Origin: Clostridium sp. | GTDB lineage: Bacteria; Bacillota_A; Clostridia; Lachnospirales; Lachnospiraceae | NCBI GenBank assembly: GCA_023666975.1 | Contig: JAMPAW010000004.1 | Coordinates: 1-64,000, forward strand | Direction of reading: 5' to 3' | DNA length: 64,000 bases | In this document: in pieces, positions 18,025-26,443 of the stretch | Numbering within the stretch: the stretch's first letter is position 1 | How the letters are laid out: the number at the start of each line of letters is the position of its first letter | Made by a program: the position numbers and the translations under genes | Notes under the pieces: model-generated | Seen by the model: the letters and a program-made list of their open reading frames with translations, nothing else | Told to the model about the DNA's origin: nothing | Databases searched by the model: none

Positions 18025-18222
18025 TTAGAACGCATCGAAATCTTCCTGCGTTGCAATTTCTTTATAGCCCTTGTATTCATCGTTCCTGCTCTCTGCGAAC
18101 ATATCGTTGACCATTCCAATGGTGAGAAGGTCGAGGTCACGAATGGAAAGCCCTAATTGGACGCAGCGGAGCAGGAACAGCGGCGTGGTCATTTCCCGGT
18201 CAGTCGAGCGAAGTTTTTTTTA
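18025..18222 (-). CDS. Tail assembly chaperone extension (gpT-like), made by -1 frameshift
   Basis: In the -1 frame past the slip site the reading continues LRSTDREMTTPLFLLRCVQLG to NDEYKGYKEIATQEDFDAF, then stops at 18025-18027, ten bases before the tape measure start. It has no ribosome site of its own. It would be made as a fusion to the 18189-18566 product, like lambda gpGT. Confidence 0.8.
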
Positions 18223-18566
18223 GACTGGATATCTGTCTGCACATTCAAGCCCCAAAGCTGGATAAGCTTCGGAAGCACCTGGTAGATGGAGAAGGTGTTG
18301 AATTCATCCAGCCATTCCTCCGGGCTGTCCGGGATATTGGGGTCTGCGTGTTTCGCCATCACATAGGCGATGTTCTCAAACATCTCCAGCGAGAACAAGT
18401 CCAGATTGGATTCCTCCTCGTTCCCGTCACCGACCGCTTTTTCCAGAGAACGCAGGTCTTTGTAGATGTCCCGGTGGAACTTCATGCGGTAAATACGCGG
18501 AATTGCCGCAGACGCCCGAAACGGCACCTGCTTCCCGTCAATCTCGATATTCTGTTTCATGCTCAT
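18189..18566 (-). CDS. Tail assembly chaperone (gpG-like)
   Basis: A 125-aa protein (MSMKQNIEIDGKQVPFRASAAIPRIYRMKFHRDIYKDL) of the phage tail assembly chaperone type. It comes directly between the major tail protein and tape measure genes. Its last codons carry eight A on the minus strand, giving A AAA AAC (18213-18219). Slipping by -1 there yields the longer chaperone. The short and long forms load the tape measure protein and recruit tail tube subunits. Confidence 0.85.
   Translation of the reverse strand: MSMKQNIEIDGKQVPFRASAAIPRIYRMKFHRDIYKDLRSLEKAVGDGNEEESNLDLFSLEMFENIAYVMAKHADPNIPDSPEEWLDEFNTFSIYQVLPKLIQLWGLNVQTDIQSKKNFARLTGK
18213..18219 (-). promoter_or_regulatory. Programmed -1 ribosomal frameshift site A AAA AAC
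   Basis: Frame-zero codons are TCT AAA AAA AAC TTC. The heptamer A AAA AAC fits the X XXY YYZ rule, and the -1 frame is open for 60 further codons. Position between gpG-like and gpT-like sequences is the standard tail-gene arrangement. Confidence 0.8.
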
Positions 18567-18569
18567 GGC

Positions 18570-19223
18570 TTACTCCTCCTTTGCCGCCGCTTTTTTTGTG
18601 CTGCTGTTTGCGGCAACAGACTGTGCGCTGACAGATTGGGCAGAGGCAGTCTCAATGGCTGCCGTTCCAGGCAGATACACGCTCTTGTACCAGTCCTGAT
18701 AAACCGTATCCGTGGTATTGTCTCCGGTCTTTGCCTTCACATAGCCGCTTGCCAGCGGAGCCGCCGTAATGGAAAGCGTCTCGGTCTGCACCTCGATCTC
18801 GTCCTCGTTGGTCTGGGACTCAATGGTCGGACGGGCGGCGGAGCAGTTGTACAGCACATGGCGGATTTTCCGCACATCGCCGTCAAACTCGAACAGCAGG
18901 GCGAAGTTCTCCGTCTCGGCGTTGGCGTTTTCCAAAAGCACCTGGTTTTCATCCAGCGATTCCTTCAGCACATCGGTGCGGAAGCTCTCCGGCACCATGG
19001 CAAGCTCCAGGTCGCCCTCGTAGCCCATGTTGTTGCTGATGGTGTAATAGGCATAGCCGTCTGCATAGAAATTGCTCGGCTCGCCGTTGGGATCAAGGGA
19101 CAGCGATACCGCACCCGGCATGGGTACGGGAGTGCCGAAGGACACCTCGCCGTCCGTCCCCGTGGTCAGCAATGCATAGTGGACATTGCAGATATTGAAT
19201 TTAACCTTGTTCTTCTTCGGCAT
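18570..19223 (-). CDS. Major tail tube protein
   Basis: A 217-aa protein starting MPKKNKVKFNICNVHYALLTT, with PMPGAVSLSLDPNGEPSNFYADG and the ENFALLFEFDGD strand. These are typical of Firmicutes siphophage major tail proteins. The C-terminal 25 residues are Ala/Ser/Lys-rich. It lies between the tail terminator and the assembly chaperone genes, so the identity is well supported by order. Confidence 0.88.
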   Translation of the reverse strand: MPKKNKVKFNICNVHYALLTTGTDGEVSFGTPVPMPGAVSLSLDPNGEPSNFYADGYAYYTISNNMGYEGDLELAMVPESFRTDVLKESLDENQVLLENANAETENFALLFEFDGDVRKIRHVLYNCSAARPTIESQTNEDEIEVQTETLSITAAPLASGYVKAKTGDNTTDTVYQDWYKSVYLPGTAAIETASAQSVSAQSVAANSSTKKAAAKEE

Positions 19224-19551
19224 GGTTCATTCCCTCCATTTCAAATTGATACAGGACCTCATACAGCTTTTCGCTGCCGATCCATATTTCGGACTTGCCA
19301 TAAAAAATGCCGTGCGAATCAAGCACAGTCTCAAGTTCCCGTTCTGTTTCCAAATCCTTTTTGTCGGTGTAAAGTTCAATATGCACATCGTTTATCTTGA
19401 AGTACGCCCTGCCATCCGCAGCAAAATTATCACTCCCCGGCAGGAGATAGCAGATAAACGGCGGGTCAGGGCTTTCACCCTCCGCAAAGTGGTCATAGGC
19501 AAACGGGATGCCTGTCTGCCTAAGTATTTCTAAAAGCTGTTCCATTTTCAT
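19201..19551 (-). CDS. Tail terminator/completion protein
   Basis: A 116-aa protein (EQLLEILRQTGIPFAYDHFAEGESPDPPFICYLLPGSDNF). This form is typical of the minor capsid/tail completion family that caps the tail tube at the head end. It overlaps the tail tube gene by 23 bp and the gp10-like gene by 4 bp. Assignment rests on motif and order. Confidence 0.75.
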   Translation of the reverse strand: MKMEQLLEILRQTGIPFAYDHFAEGESPDPPFICYLLPGSDNFAADGRAYFKINDVHIELYTDKKDLETERELETVLDSHGIFYGKSEIWIGSEKLYEVLYQFEMEGMNHAEEEQG

Positions 19552-19928
19552 CCTCCCAGGGCTTTTTCAATCTCACGCTCCAGCTTCTCCACAGCGGCTT
19601 GTTCAGCGGGAGCGATATGCGCTTTCCCCGGCACACGACCGCCGCCCCGCTTGGCGTGTCCGAATTCCAGAAGGTGCGCCAGCTGGTAGCGGTTCCTGGA
19701 ATGGACTACCAATTCAATAGAATTAGAGCTTTCACTGACCTTTTTGACCGTCCAGCTTTTTCCGTAAGCGCCGGTATCCTTGGGAGCGCTCGCCTGGATG
19801 TCCTTTTTGACCTCGTTCCCGGCGGTTTTGACGGCTTTCTTCAAATCCTCGGCGGCAAGGTCAGCGTACTCGGTCAGCCCCTTCATGATTTCTTCCGCCA
19901 TCTGGTCGATTCGTACCGTGTTCGCCAT
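19548..19928 (-). CDS. HK97 gp10-like neck protein
   Basis: A 126-aa protein with KKDIQASAPKDTGAYGKSWTVKK and HLLEFGHAKRGGGRVPGKAHI, the signature of HK97-gp10-like proteins. It helps join head and tail. ATG 19928 follows GAGGCGG; an upstream in-frame ATG lacks such a site. Confidence 0.88.
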   Translation of the reverse strand: MANTVRIDQMAEEIMKGLTEYADLAAEDLKKAVKTAGNEVKKDIQASAPKDTGAYGKSWTVKKVSESSNSIELVVHSRNRYQLAHLLEFGHAKRGGGRVPGKAHIAPAEQAAVEKLEREIEKALGG

Positions 19929-19930
19929 TG

Positions 19931-20272
19931 TCACCGCCTCGCTTTCCTGCATTTGAATTTGACGCACTTTTTCTTGTAATTCATGTGGTCCACGGCGAGA
20001 ATGTCGTAAATCTCATTCTCAAAGAGAATGCGGTATCCTGTGGAATCAATAACGGATACCTTTTTGCACCAGCGGACGGTAAAGGAAATATCCGAATTAT
20101 CCGCAACAATACCCGCTGTCTCCGATTCACTGCTTAGTTTTCCCGCTTCGCCGCTGACCGTGGCATGACAGGAATAGTAATCTGCCCAGCTATTGGTGCG
20201 GTTTCCAATACTGTCGCTTTCCACAGCATTTTTCTGAAAAACTACCAGAACATTCAAAAGCGAAACCTCCAT
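19931..20272 (-). CDS. Head closure protein (SPP1 gp16-like)
   Basis: A 113-aa protein (MEVSLLNVLVVFQKNAVESDSIGNRTNSWADYYSCHATVSG) with the head-tail joining beta-barrel layout. It is sandwiched between the connector and gp10-like genes, with 1-bp overlap with the former. Confidence 0.75.
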   Translation of the reverse strand: MEVSLLNVLVVFQKNAVESDSIGNRTNSWADYYSCHATVSGEAGKLSSESETAGIVADNSDISFTVRWCKKVSVIDSTGYRILFENEIYDILAVDHMNYKKKCVKFKCRKARR

Positions 20273-20547
20273 CAGAATACCTCCCGCCTGCTGCCGAAAA
20301 GCAGGGAACGGAGCGTCAGCATAAGGGCATGGTGGTCGGCTTCCTCCCGATGCTCGTACAGATACGCAGTGGTGTACATGACTGCCGCCTTACAATTTTT
20401 GTCTGCTTCCAGAATGGAAATATCCTCCGTGCGCAAAATGTCCATGCAGATTTTCTCCGCACTTCGGATGAGTTGCCGGATAAGGGCGTCATCATCATCG
20501 AAGTCCACACGGAGGTACTCCTTCATCTTTTTCAGCGTAACAACCAT
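20272..20547 (-). CDS. Head-tail connector (gp6/gp15-like)
   Basis: A 91-aa all-helical protein (VTLKKMKEYLRVDFDDDDALIRQLIRSAEKIC) matching the phage gp6-like connector family. ATG 20547 follows GGGAGG. It lies right after the capsid gene, as in HK97-type phages. Confidence 0.88.
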   Translation of the reverse strand: MVVTLKKMKEYLRVDFDDDDALIRQLIRSAEKICMDILRTEDISILEADKNCKAAVMYTTAYLYEHREEADHHALMLTLRSLLFGSRREVF

Positions 20548-20575
20548 ATCCGGCACCTCCCTCTAAAATACAGCA

Positions 20576-20601
20576 GTGCCGCCCATATTTCAGAGCGGCA
20601 C
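20576..20601 (-). other. Stem-loop between capsid and connector genes
   Basis: GTGCCGC (20576-20582) pairs with GCGGCAC (20595-20601). No T-run follows on the minus strand, so mRNA stabilisation or partial attenuation is more likely than a full stop. Confidence 0.45.
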
Positions 20602-20614
20602 CGCCATAGGATTA

Positions 20615-21784
20615 TCACTCGTTTTTCAGCTTCAGAATCTGCACCGCCTCCGGTAGGATGAGCTTGCCATCCACGCGCTCCTTTGCTACATACCCAATCA
20701 TGCCGTTGCCTGCAAAAAGCTCATTCAGCTGCTTGAAAGAGCGGCTGCCCCGGTCACCGATGTTGTAGTATTTGTAATCGCCAAACGCGATGGCGTCCTC
20801 CGGCGCATAGGCGGAAGTGTGGACGGCATAACCCAGCACACGGTCAGGCTCACCCGCCTGGTAGGACGGCTGCCAGATATACTGCCCATTGTTGTCTTTC
20901 AGCTTGCGCAGGGAAAGCAGCGTCTTGTCGTTCATAATGAAGGATGCGCTCTTGCGGTACGGGCGCTTGAGGGCATACACCAAATCAAGAACATCATCCG
21001 ACTTGACCGCCGCCGTCAGTGTCCCTGCCACCGTGCCGCCGCCAGCCGCAGCGAACAGTCCCACAGGCTTGCCCTTGCCATCACCGTTGAGAAAAGCGTC
21101 CTCCTCGGCGTTCGCCAGAGCCTTGCCGAACTGCGTGATGATGTAGTTCTCCAGCCCGAAAGCATTGTCGTAGAGCAATTCCTCCGTGACCTTAATCGCC
21201 ACATGGAGTTTATGGGCATCCATGAGAATCTGGTCGAAAGTGGCGTCCCCAAAGGTCAGTGCGCCGCCCTCCTCGATCCAGCTGGCGGCGGGCTTGGTAG
21301 CGGCAATATTGATTTTATGCTCGCCGCTGGTGGTGATTTTGGTGGCGAGGGAGCGCATAATGTTCTCATCATCCAGCACATCGATCAGCCGCTTGTCGTA
21401 CTCCTCCGGCACAAGATAGCCGCCGTCCGCGTCCACACCTTCCTGCAGGATGTTGGACACACGCTTGAAGCCGCTGCGGAGGGCATCCAGCATGGCGGTC
21501 TTGTACTCATCGGACGCCCGCCCGGTTTTCTCAAGGCTGCCGATTCCTGCCGGACGGGAAGTGAGCGGCGTGTTCACAGGCTTGGAAAGCTCCGCTTCCA
21601 TAGCCGCCATCTGCTCCATGCGTTCAATCTCCGCGCCGTAATCCTTGATTTTCTGCTCCATCGCGGCATAGGCAGCGGCATCCTCGGCGGAGAGCAGACC
21701 GTCTTTGTCCCGCTTGCTCTCCACGAACGCCTTTGCGCCCTCCCACGCCTTATTGCGGGCTTCCCTTAATTCCTGAATTGTCAT
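20615..21784 (-). CDS. Major capsid protein, HK97 fold, with N-terminal scaffold domain
   Basis: A 389-aa protein. Residues 1-100 are a coiled-coil delta/scaffold domain (LREARNKAWEGAKAFVESKR...), which a phage protease usually removes. The HK97 body starts near DADGGYLVPEEYDKRLIDVL and contains IAFGDYKYYNIGDRGSRSFK and the closing KERVDGKLILPEAVQILK. The ClpP-like protease needed for maturation is encoded 6 bp upstream in the operon. Confidence 0.93.
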   Translation of the reverse strand: MTIQELREARNKAWEGAKAFVESKRDKDGLLSAEDAAAYAAMEQKIKDYGAEIERMEQMAAMEAELSKPVNTPLTSRPAGIGSLEKTGRASDEYKTAMLDALRSGFKRVSNILQEGVDADGGYLVPEEYDKRLIDVLDDENIMRSLATKITTSGEHKINIAATKPAASWIEEGGALTFGDATFDQILMDAHKLHVAIKVTEELLYDNAFGLENYIITQFGKALANAEEDAFLNGDGKGKPVGLFAAAGGGTVAGTLTAAVKSDDVLDLVYALKRPYRKSASFIMNDKTLLSLRKLKDNNGQYIWQPSYQAGEPDRVLGYAVHTSAYAPEDAIAFGDYKYYNIGDRGSRSFKQLNELFAGNGMIGYVAKERVDGKLILPEAVQILKLKNE

Positions 21785-21790
21785 AATCGT

Positions 21791-22537
21791 TTACCTCCAA
21801 TTTTTGATAAGTTCGAGCCGCTCCAGCGCGGAATCGGCATGAAATTTCGGCTTTTCAGCCTTGGGTTCTATCCTGCATTTCACTGACAGCTTATCCATCA
21901 GCGAATTCACCACAGCCGCACGGGAGAATACCATGCTGGCCTGCGGCGCGGAACCTTCGTCCTCATCCACAGACCGTTTCATAATCCCGTCTGCAAAGCC
22001 CATCTCCACAGCGGAATGTGCATCCATCCAGGTTTCAGCGTCCATCAAATGGGAGAGCTTTGCCCGCGACAGCCCCGTCTTGATTTCGTAAGCGTTGATG
22101 ATGGACTCCTTGACCTCATCCAGCATGGCGATGGCTTTCTGCATCTCGGCTGTATCTCCGAAAGCAATAGTGGCGGGATTGTGGATCATCATCATGCTCA
22201 CGGGAGACACCAGCACCTTTGTCCCCGCCATAGCGATAACAGATGCCGCACTCGCCGCGATGCCGTCAATTTTGACTGTCACATTGCCCTTGTAGTCCAT
22301 GAGCATATTGTAGATTTGCGCCGCCGCCACGCAGTCACCGCCCGGAGAGTTGATCCAGACCGTGATGTCACCGCTGCCGCTGTTCAGTTCCTCTTTGAAA
22401 AGCTGCGGCGTGACATCATCGTCAAACCAGCTTTCCTCGGCGATTGTGCCGTTCAGAAACAGCGTCCGTTCCGTCACCGTTTCCTGCGTCTCCTGATTGG
22501 CCACCATCTGATTCTTCCATTTCCAGAACTTCTTCAT
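21791..22537 (-). CDS. Prohead protease, ClpP-like serine peptidase
   Basis: A 248-aa protein with the ClpP fold signature: ITVWINSPGGDCVAAAQIYN, nucleophile Ser in GIAASAASVIAMAG, His in MMMIHNPA, and Asp in the MDAETWMDAHSAVEMGFADG region. It cuts the capsid delta domain during head maturation. ATG 22537 follows GGAGG. The coding region overlaps the portal gene's 3' end by 116 bp, an unusually long overlap. Confidence 0.9.
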   Translation of the reverse strand: MKKFWKWKNQMVANQETQETVTERTLFLNGTIAEESWFDDDVTPQLFKEELNSGSGDITVWINSPGGDCVAAAQIYNMLMDYKGNVTVKIDGIAASAASVIAMAGTKVLVSPVSMMMIHNPATIAFGDTAEMQKAIAMLDEVKESIINAYEIKTGLSRAKLSHLMDAETWMDAHSAVEMGFADGIMKRSVDEDEGSAPQASMVFSRAAVVNSLMDKLSVKCRIEPKAEKPKFHADSALERLELIKNWR

Positions 22538-23786
22538 CGGGTTCTTCCTCCTTTCCGCTGGCGGCAAAAATGCCCGCGTCAGCTAATTTGGTCATGTTGC
22601 CGTTGATAAGGTACAGATCGCCGCCAAGCTCGGCAGGGATGCGGTCGAGGTTCTCCAGTTCCCGAATATCGTTGGCGGACATCCACCCGTTCTGCCTTGC
22701 CGTGGCGTAGCCCTTCATGCGGCTTTCATAGTCCCCTCGGAGCAGGCCGTCCACATTGAACTTGACGAAGTATTCCGTTTTCTCCTCCTGCGAGAACAAT
22801 GCCCTGGACATCGCCTGTTCCCAACGCATCAGCCACGGTTCCAGCGTGTACTTCACAAACTCCAGCGACTGCTGCTCGATATTGGAAAACGAGGATTTCT
22901 CCAGATCGCCCACCATATGCGGCGGGACACGGAAAATCCTCGCTATCTCGTTTATCTGAAATTTCCTCGTTTCCAAAAACTGCGCTTCATTAGGCGAGAT
23001 GGAGATGGGCGTGTATTTCATGCCCTCTTCGAGGACTGCTATTTTATGGGAGTTGCCCTGCGAAAAGCCCTTTTCCCAGCTTTCCCGCACGGCATCGGGA
23101 TTTTTGACCGTCCCCGGATATTCCAGCAAGCCGCCGGGTGTTGCGCCGTTGGCAAAGAATTTACTGCCATATTCCTCTGTGGCGATGGCAAGACCGATGG
23201 CGTTCTTCGCCATTGCGATAGGCGAGTAGCCGACCAGCCCGTCGAAGCCCAGCCCCGGAATGTGCAGCACATCATGAGGTAAGAGCCGCACTGTGCCGCT
23301 TTTTATGGTCTTTGCGTCCGATTCCTGCACCTGGTATTCGTAATAGAGCCGCCCCTTTTCATCCCGGTCGACCGTCATACGGTCAGGCATCAGCGGATAC
23401 AGTCCTATGACTTCGCCTTTGCCGTTGCGGATGACCTGCGCATAGGCATTGCCCCACAGGAGCAGGTGAGTCATCAGCGTTTCCCGGAATACGAAGGAAG
23501 TCATTTCCGGGTTCGGCTCATCGTGGAGCAGGAAATACAGCGGATGGGAGAGCGCTTTTTCCTTGCCGCCGTCAGCCGTGTATTGATAGAGATGGAGCGG
23601 CAGTCCAGCCACTGCTTCCGACAAGATGCGGACGCAGGAATACACCGCCGTCATCTGCATTGCGCTCCGCTCATTTACCCGCTTGCCGGAAGTCGAGCCG
23701 CCGAACAGAAAACGGTAGCTGCCGCCGTTCAGACTGTCCTGCGCGGGATGGTCGCGGGATTTGAACAGCCCCGAAAAAATCCCCAT
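22422..23786 (-). CDS. Portal protein, HK97 family
   Basis: A 454-aa protein with the HK97-type portal body: NERSAMQMTAVYSCVRILSEAVAGLPLHLY, PEMTSFVFRETLMTHLLLWGNAY, LLPHDVLHIPGLGFDGLVGYSPI and the QINEIARIFRVPPHMVGDLEKSSFSNIEQQ segment. It forms the dodecameric DNA gate on which terminase docks. A late-type promoter and terminator element lie between it and the terminase gene. Confidence 0.93.
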   Translation of the reverse strand: MGIFSGLFKSRDHPAQDSLNGGSYRFLFGGSTSGKRVNERSAMQMTAVYSCVRILSEAVAGLPLHLYQYTADGGKEKALSHPLYFLLHDEPNPEMTSFVFRETLMTHLLLWGNAYAQVIRNGKGEVIGLYPLMPDRMTVDRDEKGRLYYEYQVQESDAKTIKSGTVRLLPHDVLHIPGLGFDGLVGYSPIAMAKNAIGLAIATEEYGSKFFANGATPGGLLEYPGTVKNPDAVRESWEKGFSQGNSHKIAVLEEGMKYTPISISPNEAQFLETRKFQINEIARIFRVPPHMVGDLEKSSFSNIEQQSLEFVKYTLEPWLMRWEQAMSRALFSQEEKTEYFVKFNVDGLLRGDYESRMKGYATARQNGWMSANDIRELENLDRIPAELGGDLYLINGNMTKLADAGIFAASGKEEEPDEEVLEMEESDGGQSGDAGNGDGTDAVSERHNRRGKLV

Positions 23787-23815
23787 GAGATCACCGTCCT
23801 TTCAAAAAAAGCGTG

Positions 23816-23839
23816 AAAAAAGCACCTCCGAAGAGATGC
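23816..23839 (-). terminator. Terminator just downstream of the internal late-type promoter
   Basis: Minus-strand GCATCTC, TTC, GGAGGTGC then six T (23816-23821). It lies only about 18-40 nt after the predicted start site of the element at 23850-23907 and 30 bp before the portal start. That is a layout for attenuation or antitermination. Confidence 0.7.
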
Positions 23840-23849
23840 CATCCGCCTG

Positions 23850-23907
23850 TTTTCCACAATACCAGTATACCACGCCGCTTGGAGTAAATCGTCCGCGATA
23901 TTACTCA
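23850..23907 (-). promoter_or_regulatory. Late-type repeated element, copy 2 (portal/structural genes)
   Basis: A 58-bp sequence alignable without gaps to 34011-34068, with about 46 matching positions. It has an extended -10 (TGG TATACT, -10 at 23864-23869) and a conserved upstream block GCGGACGATTTAC in place of a normal -35. It overlaps the terminase stop codon. Probably an activator-dependent late promoter. Confidence 0.72.
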
Positions 23908-25506
23908 CAGGAACAGGATGCCGCGATGGTCGTACACGCTTTCCGTGGATTGGTTCCCGCAGCGGATAGCACGATCAAGCCCCATGATGGCGGCCACCGC
24001 GCCGTCAATCTTCTCCGTGGATTTTTCCTTGTCCGCCTTGATATTTCCTGCCGGGTCTGTACGGATGTAGATGTTGTCCATCATCCAGCGCAGGACGGGA
24101 TGCCCGCCGTGCGCCAGCTTCTGCTCCAGCGTCAGCTTCATCAGTTCCTTGGTGGGCGGGGACATATCCTTGAAGCCCTGCCCGAAGGGAACGACTGTAA
24201 ATCCCATGCCCTCCAGGTTCTGCACCATCTGGACGGCTCCCCAGCGGTCAAAGGCAATCTCCCGGATATTGAACCGCTCGCCAAGCCGTTCGATGAATTT
24301 CTCGATGTAGCCGTAATGAACGACATTGCCCTCTGTGGTCTGTAAAAATCCCTGCCGTTCCCAGACATCATAGGGAACATGGTCGCGGCGGACACGAAGC
24401 TCCAACGTTTCCTCCGGTATCCAGAAATACGGCAGGATGATATATTTGTCCTCCTCGTCCAGCGGCGGGAACACAAGCACGAAAGCTGTGATATCCGTGG
24501 TGGAGGAAAGGTCAAGTCCGCCGTAGCAGACACGCCCTTCCAAGTCATCTTCATTGACCGCAAAGGCGCATTTATCCCACTTGTCCATTGGCATCCAGCG
24601 CACAGCCTGTTTCACCCACTGGTTCAAGCGGAGCTGCCGGAAACTGTTCTCTTCGCCGGGGTTCTGCTTTGCCGATTCACAGGCAGCTTTCACTTTGTCA
24701 ATGCCTACCGTAATGTCCAGGCTGGGGTTCGCTTTCCTCCACACCCTGGGGTCTGTCCAATCGTCCGATTCGTCCGCGCCGTAGATAACGGGATAGAAGG
24801 TAGAGTCGATTTTCCTGCCTTCCAGGATGTCCTTCGCTTTCTGGTGCGTTTCGTAGCAGATGGAATTGGTATCCGTCCCGGCGGTAGTAATGAGGAAATA
24901 CAGCGGCTGCATTCTGGCATCGCCGCTGCCTTTGGTCATGACATCAAACAGCTTTCGGTTCGGCTGGGTATGCAGTTCATCGAACACTACTCCGTGGATG
25001 TTGAAGCCGTGCTTGGAGTAGGCTTCAGCGGAAAGCACCTGATAGAAACTGTTGGTCGGCGCATAGACGATCCGCTTCTGTGAAGCGAGGATTTTCACGC
25101 GCTTGGAAAGGGCAGGGCACATCCGAACCATATCCGCCGCCACATCAAAAACAATGGCTGCCTGCTGGCGGTCGGCGGCGCAGCCATACACCTCGGCGCG
25201 TTCCTCGCCGTCCCCGCAGCAAAGCAGGAGCGCCACTGCCGCCGCAAGTTCCGACTTTCCCATCTTCTTGGGTATCTCCACATAAGCCGTGTTGAACTGG
25301 CGGTAGCCGTTCGGCTTTAGGATGCCAAACAAATCCCTGATAATCTGCTCCTGCCAGTCGATTAGTTCAAAGGGCTTTCCCGCCCAGGTGCCTTTGGTAT
25401 GGCACAGGCTCTCGATGAACGCCACGGCAAAGTCCGCCGAATCGGAATCATAATGGCTCTCCTTGGCTTTGAACTTCGTGGGTCTGTATTTCTTCAGTTT
25501 TCGCAT
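23905..25506 (-). CDS. terL: Terminase large subunit
   Basis: A 533-aa protein of the HK97/YmfN-type terminase family. The ATPase part has YVEIPKKMGKSELAAAVALLL (Walker A variant with K-M-G-K-S) and GVVFDELHTQPN (Walker B). The nuclease part has CYGGLDLSSTTDITAFVLVF and a late EKIDGAVAAIMGLDRA aspartate. It packages DNA using ATP. The small subunit gene is about 7.4 kb away, with an accessory block between them. Confidence 0.95.
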   Translation of the reverse strand: MRKLKKYRPTKFKAKESHYDSDSADFAVAFIESLCHTKGTWAGKPFELIDWQEQIIRDLFGILKPNGYRQFNTAYVEIPKKMGKSELAAAVALLLCCGDGEERAEVYGCAADRQQAAIVFDVAADMVRMCPALSKRVKILASQKRIVYAPTNSFYQVLSAEAYSKHGFNIHGVVFDELHTQPNRKLFDVMTKGSGDARMQPLYFLITTAGTDTNSICYETHQKAKDILEGRKIDSTFYPVIYGADESDDWTDPRVWRKANPSLDITVGIDKVKAACESAKQNPGEENSFRQLRLNQWVKQAVRWMPMDKWDKCAFAVNEDDLEGRVCYGGLDLSSTTDITAFVLVFPPLDEEDKYIILPYFWIPEETLELRVRRDHVPYDVWERQGFLQTTEGNVVHYGYIEKFIERLGERFNIREIAFDRWGAVQMVQNLEGMGFTVVPFGQGFKDMSPPTKELMKLTLEQKLAHGGHPVLRWMMDNIYIRTDPAGNIKADKEKSTEKIDGAVAAIMGLDRAIRCGNQSTESVYDHRGILFL

Positions 25507-25572
25507 CGTACCACCTCCGAAAAATAAAACAGCCGCCTTTCAGCAGCCTTTGAAAGTCTATCTGTACGAGAT

Positions 25573-25591
25573 ACAGAGCCTTGCGGCTCTG
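25573..25591. other. Short stem-loop before the terminase gene
   Basis: CAGAGCC (25574-25580), TTGC, GGCTCTG (25585-25591) is a perfect 7-bp hairpin in the 107-bp gap between 25614 and the terL start. No T-run follows. The role could be mRNA processing or attenuation. Confidence 0.45.
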
Positions 25592-25613
25592 CTCCCCGTG
25601 TGTTCAGTTTCCC

Positions 25614-25910
25614 TTACTCAAAGGGCAGCGGCTCGGAATCTTCCATCGCCTTTACCCAAGCGGCGTGTTCCTCGTCCGTGACCGCCTTTGCGCCGGTGCA
25701 GACCGGGCATTCCATCCCAAGGTCTCTGCCGCAGGGACACTCGCCATCGGGAGTTTCCCAATCGGCTCTCGCCTTGGTGTTCGCTGCGGCGATTGCCGCA
25801 GGCTCATCCTCCGCCTGCACCATGTCGTTCCACCACTGCGGTTCGCAGGGACCGTTCTCCGCATCGCCGTCCGTACCCGGAACGACCATCCAAACCTTAT
25901 ACCAGCTCAT
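25614..25910 (-). CDS. Small cysteine-motif protein, unknown function
   Basis: A 98-aa acidic protein. The middle has PCGRDLGMECPVC, a likely zinc knuckle, and an acidic C-terminus (MEDSEPLPFE). It is last in the accessory block and overlaps the previous gene by 4 bp. Not recognised beyond that. Confidence 0.6.
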   Translation of the reverse strand: MSWYKVWMVVPGTDGDAENGPCEPQWWNDMVQAEDEPAAIAAANTKARADWETPDGECPCGRDLGMECPVCTGAKAVTDEEHAAWVKAMEDSEPLPFE

Positions 25911-26116
25911 CTCCGCACCCCCTTCATCGCCGCCGCCAGGTCGCTCTCGACCTGGGCTTTGCTGCCGTAGATATGGAAAGAGTCGCTGTCAGGCCAGGTC
26001 TCCAGAGCCGTCAGCAGAATGCTGTAGCTGGTGAAGGTGCAGGCCAGGGCCTCAGTCTCCCTGCGGTTCAGGGTAATCTGGAAATTGCCGGTCTGTTTGC
26101 TGTAGGTCGCTTTCAT
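25907..26116 (-). CDS. Small accessory protein, unknown function
   Basis: A 69-aa protein (MKATYSKQTGNFQITLNRRETEALACTFTSYSILLTALE...). ATG 26116 follows GGAGGACACGAAC and lies 44 bp after a TTGCTA-17-GAATAT promoter shared with two other accessory genes. First gene of its own transcription unit, with 25614 behind it. Confidence 0.62.
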   Translation of the reverse strand: MKATYSKQTGNFQITLNRRETEALACTFTSYSILLTALETWPDSDSFHIYGSKAQVESDLAAAMKGVRR

Positions 26117-26151
26117 GTTCGTGTCCTCCGTTTTGGCTGTTTTCCCTTTCG

Positions 26152-26188
26152 GTAGTGACATATTCGCTCTTTTTGCGGATAATAGCAA
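26152..26188 (-). promoter_or_regulatory. Accessory-block promoter, copy R1
   Basis: Minus strand TTGCTA (26183-26188), 17 bp, GAATAT (26160-26165), followed by the conserved GTCACTA. Equivalent copies stand at 28004-28040 and 29349-29384. The flanks are conserved too, so a shared regulator is likely. Confidence 0.72.
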
Positions 26189-26239
26189 GCGGTTTCTGAG
26201 AATAATGTACACAAATATCCAACGGGAAATCAGGCGGAT

Positions 26240-26443
26240 TTATACACGCATGGAGCGGTGGATAGTCTCCAGAATCTGCTCCTGTTCCTCCGGCTTCACG
26301 CCGATGCTCTCCAGCGCTTCCCTCGTGCCGCAGTCCGGGCAGATGAGGGTTTTGCCGTCCGCCCTCGAAAGGGCGGGAGCGCCGCCGTAGTTTTTCCCGC
26401 ACCTTGGGCAGACCTTAATTTCGCTGATGTTATCGCTTTTCAT
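26240..26443 (-). CDS. Zinc-ribbon protein
   Basis: A 67-aa protein with CPRCGKNYGGAPALSRADGKTLICPDCGTREALESIGV: two CxxC pairs 22 residues apart, a classic zinc ribbon, followed by a short helical tail. GGGAGGTG precedes ATG 26443. It overlaps the end of the cyclotransferase-like gene by 14 bp, so the two are co-expressed. Confidence 0.75.
   Translation of the reverse strand: MKSDNISEIKVCPRCGKNYGGAPALSRADGKTLICPDCGTREALESIGVKPEEQEQILETIHRSMRV

Noticed and set aside
26160..26190. Upstream ATGs giving MSLPKGK- and MSLSKGK-like N-terminal extensions of the genes at 26116 and 27962
   Set aside because: The ATG falls at the -10 box of the conserved promoter, would not be transcribed, and lacks a ribosome site; later ATGs have strong ones.
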